A stretch of 7,922 nucleotides of DNA, taken from NCBI GenBank assembly GCA_039807445.1, contig JBDHRG010000173.1, positions 1 to 7,922 of the forward strand, written 5' to 3'. The notes under the pieces were generated by a model. It saw nothing but the letters and a program-made list of their open reading frames with translations, had not been told where the DNA came from and did not search any database. This DNA comes from JBDHRG01 sp039807445. GTDB taxonomy: Bacteria; Pseudomonadota; Gammaproteobacteria; Competibacterales; Competibacteraceae. The position numbers were made by a program, and so were the translations under genes. Below are positions 1 through 5,628 of the stretch, in pieces; within the stretch, counting starts at the first letter, position 1; every line of letters starts with the position of its first letter.

Positions 1-35
1 TCACCCCTCACCCCTCACCCCTCACCCCTCACCCC
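1..35 (-). repeat. Tandem heptanucleotide repeat GGGGTGA x5 (G-quadruplex motif)
   Basis: Five perfect head-to-tail copies of TCACCCC on the + strand (GGGGTGA on the - strand, the coding strand of speB) start at the window edge, so the array may be longer. It supplies the last codons and the stop codon of speB. The five G-runs (4-7, 11-14, 18-21, 25-28 and 32-37), separated by three-base TGA spacers, meet the usual definition of an intramolecular G-quadruplex in both the non-template DNA strand and the mRNA. Formation in vivo is inference. Confidence 0.9.
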
Positions 36-998
36 CCACTCGCAGGCGCGCTTCGGCCGCTTCGCTGCCAGCAGGCACAGGAAGTCGTGCGCCAGCGTCG
101 CCGCGGCCAGCGCGGTGATCTCGCTGTGGTCGAAGGGCGGCGACACCTCGACCACGTCCATGCCGACCCAGGCTATCTCGCCGATGCCGCGCAGTATCGC
201 CAGCGCCTGCGCGCTGGACAGCCCCCCCGGCACCGGCGTGCCGGTGCCGGGAGCGAAGGCCGGGTCGAGGCAGTCGATGTCGAAGCTCAGGTAGGCCTTG
301 GCGTCGCCGACCACGCGGCGGATTTCCTCGATCACGGCCCGGGGGCCGTGCTCGTGCACCCAGGGGGCGTCGAGCACGGTGAAGCCGAGGTCGTTCTTCG
401 CGTGCGTGCGTATGCCGATCTGCACCGAACGCTTCGGGTCGATGATCCCCTCGACGGCGGCGCGGCGGAACATGGTGCCGTGGTCGAGGCGCACGCCGTC
501 GTCGGGCCAGGTGTCGGGATGGGCGTCGAAGTGCACCAGCGCCAACGGGCCGTGCTTTTCGGCGTGCGCGCGCAGCAGCGGATAGGTGACGAAGTGGTCG
601 CCGCCGAAGGTCAGCATCATCGCGCCACTCGCCAGGATGCGGCGCGCGTGCGCCTCGACCGTCTCGACCAGCTGGCCGGGGAAGCCGTAGTCGATGAAGC
701 AGTCGCCCCAGTCGATCACCGCCAGCCGCTGGAAGGGGTCGAAGCCCCAGGGGAAGGCGAACAGCTCGGCGTGCTGCACCGAGGCGGCGCGGATCGCCTG
801 CGGACCCAGGCGCGCGCCGGGGCGGAAGCTGGTCGCGGCATCGAAGGGGATGCCGCTGACGACGACGTCGGCGCCGGCGCAGTCCTTGGTGTAGCGGCGG
901 CGCAGGAAGCTCAGCGCGCCGGCGTACGTCATCTCGGGCTGGCGGCCGTACAGCGAAGCCGCGGTGAAGGCGTTGTCGCCCCGGGTCGGGTGCTCCAT
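15..998 (-). CDS. speB: Agmatinase (SpeB, arginase/ureohydrolase family)
   Basis: Cytosolic Mn-dependent ureohydrolase that converts agmatine to putrescine and urea. The 327-residue protein carries the family's metal-ligand motifs: GGDH (His135), DAHPDT (Asp158, His160, Asp162) and SFDIDCLDP (Asp240, Asp242). The stretches GFTVLDA, DPAFAPGTGTPV and GMDVVEV resemble E. coli SpeB as I remember it, so agmatinase is preferred over guanidinobutyrase or arginase, although substrate cannot be proved by eye. The usual DAHTDT motif reads DAHPDT here. The ATG start fits the family N-terminus, but the ribosome site is only a modest AGGA about 11 bases upstream. The core ends near residue 312. The last residues, including WGVRGEG, run into the GGGGTGA tandem array, which provides the TGA stop. 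It is the last gene of the leftward cluster, 90 bp after spuC, and would feed putrescine to the other enzymes here. Confidence 0.93.
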   Translation of the reverse strand: MEHPTRGDNAFTAASLYGRQPEMTYAGALSFLRRRYTKDCAGADVVVSGIPFDAATSFRPGARLGPQAIRAASVQHAELFAFPWGFDPFQRLAVIDWGDCFIDYGFPGQLVETVEAHARRILASGAMMLTFGGDHFVTYPLLRAHAEKHGPLALVHFDAHPDTWPDDGVRLDHGTMFRRAAVEGIIDPKRSVQIGIRTHAKNDLGFTVLDAPWVHEHGPRAVIEEIRRVVGDAKAYLSFDIDCLDPAFAPGTGTPVPGGLSSAQALAILRGIGEIAWVGMDVVEVSPPFDHSEITALAAATLAHDFLCLLAAKRPKRACEWGVRGEG

Positions 999-1023
999 GG
1001 TCGGGGTGTTCCTGGATGGGTTC

Positions 1024-1046
1024 GCGGCGTCGTTGCGGGACGCCGC
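1024..1046 (-). other. Stem-loop in spuC-speB spacer (distal)
   Basis: A perfect 8-bp inverted repeat, GCGGCGTC (1024-1031) and GACGCCGC (1039-1046), with a 7-base loop. In the leftward transcript it is the second of two hairpins between spuC and speB, about 25 bases before the speB start. No U-run follows, so a classical intrinsic terminator is not supported. It could slow ribosomes or polymerase, or stabilise a processed end (inference). Confidence 0.5.
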
Positions 1047-1057
1047 ACACCGTTCGG

Positions 1058-1088
1058 GCGCAGGGGCGGGCCGTGACCCGCCCTGCGC
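1058..1088 (-). other. Stem-loop directly after spuC stop
   Basis: GCGCAGGGGCGGG (1058-1070) pairs with CCCGCCCTGCGC (1077-1088) as a 12-bp GC-rich stem with one bulged G and a 6-base loop. It abuts the spuC stop codon (1089-1091) in the leftward transcript. The position suits an attenuator, a weak terminator or a 3'-end stabiliser. The lack of a following U-run argues against a strong intrinsic terminator. Confidence 0.55.
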
Positions 1089-2480
1089 TCACGCCACGCC
1101 GAGGGCTTTCGCCGTCAGGTCGAGGCTGCGGCGGGCCTTGTCGACCAGCTCGTCGATCTGGCTGCGCGTGATCACCAGCGGCGGGGCGACGATCATCGTG
1201 TCGCCGACCGCGCGCATCACCAGGCCCTGCTCGATGCAGGTGTCGCGGCACAGCGTGCCGGCGCGGCCCTTGGGTTCGAAGCGCGCGCGCGTGGCCTTGT
1301 CGGCGACCAGCTCGAGCGCGCCGAGCAGGCCGATGCCGCGCACTTCGCCGACCAGCGGGTGATCGGCCAGCGTCCGCAGCCGCTGCTGCAGGTAGGGGCC
1401 GATGTCGTCGCGGACGCGCTCGACCAGCCTTTCGCGCTGCAGGATGCGGATGTTGGCGCTGGCCACCGCGCACGCGACCGGGTGCCCCGAGTAGGTGAAG
1501 CCGTGGTAGAACTCGCCGCCGTCCTCGACCAGCACCTTGGCGACGCGCTCGCTGACCAGGACGCCGCCGATCGGCAGGTAGCCCGAGGACATGCCCTTGG
1601 CGATCGGCGACAGATCGGGCTTGACGCCGTAGTGCTGCGAGCCGAACCAGGAGCCCAGGCGGCCGAAGCCGCAGATCACCTCGTCGGTGACCAGCAGGAT
1701 GCCGTAGCGGTCGCAGATGCGCTGGATCTCGGGCCAGTAGGTCTCGGGCGGGATGATCACGCCGCCGGCGCCCTGCACCGGCTCGCCGATGAAGGCGGCG
1801 ACCTTGTCGGCGCCGAGCTCGAGGAGCTTCGCCTCGAGCGCGCGCGCGGCCTTCAGGCCGAACTCGGCCGGGTCCATGTCGCCGCCGCAGCCGTACCAGT
1901 ACGGCTGCTCGATGTGGACGATGCCGGGGATCGGCAGCCCGCCCTGCTGGTGCATCGCCGACATGCCGCCGAGCGAGGCGCCGCCGATCGTGCTGCCGTG
2001 GTAGGCGTTCTCGCGGCTGATGATCACCTGGCGCTCGGGCTGGCCCAGCGTCGCCCAGTAGTGGCGCACCATGCGGATCACGGTGTCGTTCGACTCCGAG
2101 CCCGAACCGGTGAAGAACACGTGCGGCATGTGCGCGGGCGCCACTTCGGCGATCGCCCTGGCGAGCTCGACCGCCGGCGGATGGGTGCACTGGAAGAAGT
2201 TGTTGTAGTACGGCAGCTCGAGCATCTGTTCGTAGGCGGCGCGGGCGAGCTCTTCGCGGCCGTAGCCGACGTTGACGCACCACAGCCCGGCCATGCCGTC
2301 GAGGATCCGGCGGCCCTCGGAATCCCACACGTACACGCCTTCGGCGCGCGTGACGATGCGGCTGCCCTTGGCGTGCAGCGCCTTGTGGTCGGTGAACGGG
2401 TGCAGGTGGTGGGCGCGGTCGTCCGCCTGCCAGGCGGCGGTACCGGTGCTCGTTTCCATCTTGGTGACGGCGGCGTTCAT
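1089..2480 (-). CDS. spuC: Putrescine--pyruvate aminotransferase, SpuC-like (class III, PLP)
   Basis: A cytosolic class III (omega) aminotransferase of 463 residues. It probably moves the terminal amino group of putrescine to pyruvate, giving 4-aminobutanal and alanine. Visible landmarks in order: substrate-pocket GLWCVN (Trp67), the PLP phosphate-binding GSGSES (125-130), NAYHGS (Tyr160-His161), IGEPVQG (Glu233), VTDEV with the pyridine-binding Asp266, and SPIAKG with the Schiff-base Lys295. The N-terminal block AWQADDRAHHLHPFTD is typical of the SpuC/omega-amine:pyruvate group and unlike the shorter GABA transaminase PuuE. The first ATG is chosen because AAGGAG lies 7 bases upstream (plus-strand 2488-2493). 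It follows puuB by 66 bp, where E. coli has puuE, and precedes speB. Another diamine or beta-alanine as donor is possible; the family is certain, the substrate less so. Confidence 0.85.
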   Translation of the reverse strand: MNAAVTKMETSTGTAAWQADDRAHHLHPFTDHKALHAKGSRIVTRAEGVYVWDSEGRRILDGMAGLWCVNVGYGREELARAAYEQMLELPYYNNFFQCTHPPAVELARAIAEVAPAHMPHVFFTGSGSESNDTVIRMVRHYWATLGQPERQVIISRENAYHGSTIGGASLGGMSAMHQQGGLPIPGIVHIEQPYWYGCGGDMDPAEFGLKAARALEAKLLELGADKVAAFIGEPVQGAGGVIIPPETYWPEIQRICDRYGILLVTDEVICGFGRLGSWFGSQHYGVKPDLSPIAKGMSSGYLPIGGVLVSERVAKVLVEDGGEFYHGFTYSGHPVACAVASANIRILQRERLVERVRDDIGPYLQQRLRTLADHPLVGEVRGIGLLGALELVADKATRARFEPKGRAGTLCRDTCIEQGLVMRAVGDTMIVAPPLVITRSQIDELVDKARRSLDLTAKALGVA

Positions 2481-2506
2481 GGTGGTTCTCCTTGCGTCAG
2501 TGGTGA

Positions 2507-2550
2507 GGTACGAGGGGCTAGGGAGCCTCGTGCCTCGTGCCTGAATTCAG
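2507..2550 (-). repeat. Hairpin with GGCACGA heptamer repeat between puuB and spuC
   Basis: The 66-bp puuB-spuC spacer holds GGTACGAGG (2507-2515) facing CCTCGTGCC (2526-2534), a 9-bp stem with one G-T wobble and a 10-base loop. The right arm belongs to a short tandem heptamer, CCTCGTG twice plus CC (2526-2541). Next to it is the perfect 10-bp palindrome CTGAATTCAG (2541-2550), which contains the puuB stop codon. No U-run is present. It resembles a dispersed intergenic repeat more than a terminator (inference). Confidence 0.55.
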
Positions 2551-3830
2551 ACTCCCAGCCTGTCGCGCAGCGAGTAGTACGCTGCGCCCATCGCGGTCAG
2601 CGGCACGCGCAGCAGGCGACCGCCGGGGAAGGGCAGGTGCCGCAGGCTGGCGAAGGCGTCGAAGCGCTCGGCGTGGCCCTTCAGCGTCTCGGCGATCAGC
2701 CGCCCGGCGAGGTGGGTCAGCGTCACGCCGTGGCCGCTGCAGCCCTGCATGTAGTAGACGTGGCTGCCGATGCGCCCGAACTGCGGTAGGCGCGACAGCG
2801 TCAGCAGGAAGTTGCCGGTCCAGGTGTATTCGATCTTCACGTCTTCGAGCTGCGGGAAGGTCTTCAGCATCTTCGGCCGGATCACCGCGATCACGTCTTC
2901 GGGGTTGCGGCCGCCGTAGGCCACGCCGCCGCCGTACAGCAGGCGGTCGTCGGCGGTGGTGCGGTAGTAGTCGAGCAGGTAGTTGCAGTCCTCGACGCAG
3001 TAGTTCTGCGGCAGCAGCGCGCGCGCGCGCGCCTCGCCGAGCGGCTCGGTGGCGAGCACCTGGGTGCCGCAGGGCATGGTGCGCGAGGCCAGCTCGGGCA
3101 CCAGCCCGCCGAGGTAGGCGTTGCCGGCCAGGATCAGGTATTTCGCCTTGACCGCGCCGCGCGCGGTGTACGCCGCGGGCTTATCGCCGAGTTCGACGCG
3201 TTCGACCGGCGACTGATCGTGGATGACGCCGCCGAGGCGCTCGACCGCCGCCGCTTCGCCGAGCGCCAGGTTCAGCGGGTGGATGTGGCCGCCGCGCAGG
3301 TCGAGCAGGCCGCCGACGTAGCGCTCGGTCGCGACCACATCGCGGATGCCCTCGGCGTCGAGCAGGGTCAGGTCCTGGTTGCCGAGCGCTTCCCAGCGCG
3401 CCTGCTGGCTGCGCAGCTCGTGCAGCTGGCGCGCGTTCAGCGCTGCGAACACGCCGCCCGGGCGGTAGTCGCAGTCGATGTCGTAGCGGGCGATCAGCCC
3501 GCGGATGACGTCGCCGCCCTCGAAGATCATGCTGCCGAGCGCGCGCGCGGCGTCCGCACCGTGGCGCGCCTCGATGAAGTCGACGTCGCGGCTGTAGCTG
3601 TTGACGAGCTGGCCGCCGTTGCGACCGCTGGCACCGAAGCCGATGCGGCTGGCTTCGATCACCACCACCTTGTAGCCGGCCTCGAGCAGGTGGATCGCGC
3701 TCGAGAGGCCGCTGAAGCCGGCGCCGACGATGCAGACATCGGCTTCGACCGTGCCCTCGAGCGCAGGGCGCGGGCGCGCGCCCCGGGCGGTGGCGGCGTA
3801 GTAGGAGTTGACGTGCTGTTGCGGGCTCAT
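2547..3830 (-). CDS. puuB: Gamma-glutamylputrescine oxidase (PuuB), FAD-dependent
   Basis: A flavoprotein amine oxidase of the DAO family, 427 residues. In the glutamylated putrescine route it oxidises gamma-glutamylputrescine to gamma-glutamyl-aminobutyraldehyde, releasing ammonia and H2O2. The N-terminal Rossmann motif is VGAGFSG (35-41), with the ribose-binding acid Glu59 ending strand 2 and the GASGRNGGQ loop at 66-74. MPCGTQV (252-258), NYLLDYYR (283-290), WTGNFLLTLSR (337-347) and the C-terminal end AAYYSLRDRLGV match E. coli PuuB as recalled, and the length is nearly the same. The C-terminal flavin loop reads MQGCSGHG, where I remember Tyr in place of the Cys in E. coli. The start at 3828-3830 is set by GGGAGG 8 bases upstream and by the N-terminus SPQQHVNSYYAA; the open frame further upstream overlaps puuC and is spurious. 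It lies 26 bp after puuC, so the two are almost certainly cotranscribed. Confidence 0.92.
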   Translation of the reverse strand: MSPQQHVNSYYAATARGARPRPALEGTVEADVCIVGAGFSGLSSAIHLLEAGYKVVVIEASRIGFGASGRNGGQLVNSYSRDVDFIEARHGADAARALGSMIFEGGDVIRGLIARYDIDCDYRPGGVFAALNARQLHELRSQQARWEALGNQDLTLLDAEGIRDVVATERYVGGLLDLRGGHIHPLNLALGEAAAVERLGGVIHDQSPVERVELGDKPAAYTARGAVKAKYLILAGNAYLGGLVPELASRTMPCGTQVLATEPLGEARARALLPQNYCVEDCNYLLDYYRTTADDRLLYGGGVAYGGRNPEDVIAVIRPKMLKTFPQLEDVKIEYTWTGNFLLTLSRLPQFGRIGSHVYYMQGCSGHGVTLTHLAGRLIAETLKGHAERFDAFASLRHLPFPGGRLLRVPLTAMGAAYYSLRDRLGV

Positions 3831-3838
3831 GTCCTGTT

Positions 3839-3844
3839 CCTCCC
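3839..3844 (-). promoter_or_regulatory. Ribosome binding site setting the puuB start
   Basis: GGGAGG on the - strand, 8 bases before the ATG at 3828-3830 and inside the 26-bp puuC-puuB gap. It rejects the long upstream extension of the open frame. Confidence 0.75.
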
Positions 3845-3856
3845 GTTCGCGCGGGC

Positions 3857-5371
3857 TCACCGGCCCAGGCGGATCCAGGTGGTCTTCAGTTCGGTGTACT
3901 TGTCGAAGGCGTGCAGCGACTTGTCGCGGCCGTTGCCGGACTGCTTGTAGCCGCCGAAGGGCGTGGTGATGTCGTCGGCGTCGTAGCAGTTGACGTAGAC
4001 CACGCCGGCGCGCAACTGCGCGGCGAAGCGGTGCGCGACGCCGAGGTCGCGCGTCCACACCGCGGCGGCCAGGCCGTAGAGCGTGTCGTTGGCTATGCTG
4101 AGCGCTTCCTCGGCGGTATCGAAGCCGATCACCGACAGCACCGGGCCGAAGATCTCTTCCTGCGCGACGCGCATGCGCGGGCCCACGCCGTCGAGCACGG
4201 TCGGCGGGATGAACAGCCCCTCGGCGATGCGCGCCGGCGCGCCACCGGCGATCACGCGTGCGCCTTCTTCGCGGCCGATGCGGATGTAGTCGAGCACGCG
4301 CTGGTACTGCGCGCGGTCGACGATCGCCCCGAGCCTGGTCGCCGGGTCGAGCGGGTCGCCGGGCTGGAGGCGTTCGGCGAGCTCGAGGATTTTGGCGATC
4401 ACGCGCGCCTTGACCGCGTTCTGGACCAGCAGCCGCGAGCCGGCGGTGCACATCTCGCCCTGGTTGAAGAAGATCGCCCAGGCGGCGGCCTCGCTGGCGG
4501 CATCGAGATCGGGCGCGTCGGCGAAGATCACGTTCGGCGACTTGCCGCCGCACTCGAGCCAGACGCGCTTCATGTTCGACTGCCCGGCGTACTCGAGGAA
4601 GTACTTGCCGACCGCGGTCGAGCCGGTGAAGGCGACGCAATCGACGTCCATGTGCAGCCCGAGCGCGCGGCCGGCGACGTGGCCGAGCCCCGGCACCACG
4701 TTCAGCACGCCCGCGGGCAGGCCGGCCTCGAGCGCCAGCTCGGCCAGGCGCAGCGCCGACAGCGGCGACTGCTCGGCCGGCTTCAGCACCACCGAGTTGC
4801 CGGCGGCGAGCGCCGGGGCGATCTTCCACGCCGCCATGATCATCGGGAAGTTCCACGGCACCACCGCGGCGACCACGCCGACCGGCTCGCGGCGGATCAG
4901 CGCCAGGTTGTCGGCCGAGGTCGGCGCGATCTCGTCGTAGACCTTGTCGATCGCTTCGCCGTACCAGCGGATCGCGCGCGCCGTCGCCGGCACGTCGATG
5001 TGCACCGCGTCACTGATCGGCTTGCCCATGTTCAGCGTCTCGAGCAGCGCCAGCTCGGCGGTGTGGTGCTCGATCAGCTCGGCGAAGCGCGTCAGCACCG
5101 CTTTGCGCTGCGCCGGGCTCTGCGCGCGCCAGCGGCCGTCGTCGAAGGCGCGGCGGGCGCTGGCGACGGCGCGGTCGACGTCGGCTGTGGTCGCGGCGGC
5201 AACGCGTGCCAGCACCGCGCCGGTGGCCGGATTGACGCAGTCGAAGGTGCCGTCGTCGGCGGCCGGCGCGAAGCGGCCGTCGACGAAGATGCCGGTGCGC
5301 GGCTCGAGCGCTTCGGCGAGCGCGTGCCAGCCTTCGCGCGTCTGCGGCAGTTCGGGGGTGAGGGTGGCCAT
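3857..5371 (-). CDS. puuC: Gamma-Glu-gamma-aminobutyraldehyde dehydrogenase (PuuC), NAD(P)+ aldehyde dehydrogenase
   Basis: A cytosolic NAD(P)-dependent aldehyde dehydrogenase of 504 residues. It likely oxidises the aldehyde made by PuuB to gamma-glutamyl-GABA, and could also oxidise 4-aminobutanal from SpuC to GABA. Catalytic features are intact: VPWNFP with Asn174, Lys197 in VLKPAE, the cofactor loop FTGSTAVG (248-255), general base Glu273 in WLECGGKS, nucleophile Cys308 in NQGEMC, and EEIFGP (405-410). The C-terminal PFGGYKQSGNGRDKSLHA and TELKT blocks resemble E. coli PuuC as remembered. The ATG at 5369-5371 is chosen because AGGAGG lies 5 bases upstream; the frame stays open to 5524, but that part runs through two operator palindromes and has no ribosome site. 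It is the first gene of the leftward operon. Betaine or generic aldehyde activity is the alternative, but the context favours PuuC. Confidence 0.9.
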   Translation of the reverse strand: MATLTPELPQTREGWHALAEALEPRTGIFVDGRFAPAADDGTFDCVNPATGAVLARVAAATTADVDRAVASARRAFDDGRWRAQSPAQRKAVLTRFAELIEHHTAELALLETLNMGKPISDAVHIDVPATARAIRWYGEAIDKVYDEIAPTSADNLALIRREPVGVVAAVVPWNFPMIMAAWKIAPALAAGNSVVLKPAEQSPLSALRLAELALEAGLPAGVLNVVPGLGHVAGRALGLHMDVDCVAFTGSTAVGKYFLEYAGQSNMKRVWLECGGKSPNVIFADAPDLDAASEAAAWAIFFNQGEMCTAGSRLLVQNAVKARVIAKILELAERLQPGDPLDPATRLGAIVDRAQYQRVLDYIRIGREEGARVIAGGAPARIAEGLFIPPTVLDGVGPRMRVAQEEIFGPVLSVIGFDTAEEALSIANDTLYGLAAAVWTRDLGVAHRFAAQLRAGVVYVNCYDADDITTPFGGYKQSGNGRDKSLHAFDKYTELKTTWIRLGR

Positions 5372-5376
5372 GGTGT

Positions 5377-5382
5377 CCTCCT
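5377..5382 (-). promoter_or_regulatory. Ribosome binding site setting the puuC start
   Basis: A perfect AGGAGG on the - strand, 5 bases before the ATG at 5369-5371. It selects this start over the 51-codon upstream extension of the frame. Confidence 0.8.
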
Positions 5383-5441
5383 GTTCCGGGCGTTTTCGGC
5401 GGTTCGTGCGGTCTGGGCCGGGCGAAACCGAGTTTGCCGTT

Positions 5442-5455
5442 ATTGTGATCACATT
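5442..5455. promoter_or_regulatory. Operator O1 (TGTGATCACA palindrome)
   Basis: The perfect 10-bp palindrome TGTGATCACA at 5444-5453, inside ATTGTGATCACATT. That 14-mer is the exact reverse complement of the site at 5466-5479. It lies in the puuC leader downstream of the candidate promoter. It is probably a binding site of a homodimeric repressor; the protein is not encoded in the window. The short, gapless palindrome resembles some GntR-family sites, by inference only. Confidence 0.7.
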
Positions 5456-5465
5456 GGGTGAGGTG

Positions 5466-5479
5466 AATGTGATCACAAT
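5466..5479. promoter_or_regulatory. Operator O2 (TGTGATCACA palindrome)
   Basis: AATGTGATCACAAT with the perfect core at 5468-5477, 24 bp centre to centre from O1. Together the two sites form a 14-bp inverted repeat around a 10-base spacer (5456-5465). It overlaps the expected -10 position of the leftward promoter whose TTGACA lies at 5491-5496, which suits repression by steric block. Confidence 0.7.
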
Positions 5480-5496
5480 TCGCCGAAGGCTGTCAA
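5467..5496 (-). promoter_or_regulatory. Candidate sigma70 promoter of puuC operon
   Basis: A perfect TTGACA hexamer on the - strand (plus-strand 5491-5496) is followed after 18 bases by TCACAT (5467-5472), which matches TATAAT at only three positions. The -35 is convincing; the -10 is weak and lies within operator O2. This would be the leftward promoter for puuC-puuB-spuC, and possibly speB. The start site is predicted, not shown. Confidence 0.4.
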
Positions 5497-5568
5497 CGGC
5501 CGCACCGACGACGCGCGTCGACACCGGTCATCGAGCATGGCGCTCCAGGACGCCGCGCGCGGGGGTGG

Positions 5569-5596
5569 CGGACAGCGCGGATATTTGCGATATTGT
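5569..5596 (+). promoter_or_regulatory. Candidate sigma70 promoter of puuD-hss
   Basis: CGGACA (5569-5574, four of six matches to TTGACA), a 16-base spacer, then TATTGT (5591-5596, four of six matches to TATAAT). The -10 runs into operator O3, as expected for a repressed promoter. GATATT a few bases upstream is an alternative -10. Confidence 0.35.
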
Positions 5597-5604
5597 GATC
5601 ACAA
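5593..5604. promoter_or_regulatory. Operator O3 (TTGTGATCACAA palindrome)
   Basis: A perfect 12-bp palindrome sharing the TGTGATCACA core (5594-5603) with O1 and O2, 24 bp before the puuD start codon. Its centre is 126 bp from that of O2, close to twelve turns of B-DNA, which would allow looping between sites (inference). It is the only one of the three on the rightward side and probably brings puuD-hss under the same regulator. Confidence 0.7.
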
Positions 5605-5628
5605 AATTCCGGATCGAGGAGAGCCCCG

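Noticed and set aside
1..35. CRISPR array
   Set aside because: The units are 7 bp with no spacers, so this is a simple tandem repeat.
1024..1088. Classical intrinsic terminator between spuC and speB
   Set aside because: Stems are present but no U-run follows in the leftward direction, so I list them as stem-loops only.
1359..2789. Long + strand open frame opposite spuC and puuB
   Set aside because: Low-complexity, Arg/Ala/Val/Gly/His-rich translation with no recognisable domain. It is the antisense shadow of conserved genes in GC-rich DNA.
5444..5453. CRP/FNR-type binding site (TGTGA...TCACA)
   Set aside because: CRP half-sites are separated by six bases; here they abut with none. The repeated gapless palindrome points to a different regulator.
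3911..5461. 516-residue + strand open frame opposite puuC
   Set aside because: Antisense to a dehydrogenase with all catalytic residues; the translation has no family motifs.
5456..5465. GGGTGAGGTG between O1 and O2 as a relic of the GGGGTGA repeat
   Set aside because: Only a partial match, with no tandem units; better explained as operator spacer.
5372..5524. N-terminal extension of puuC by 51 codons
   Set aside because: The perfect AGGAGG site precedes the internal ATG at 5369-5371, and the extension would translate through the operators and the TTGACA hexamer.
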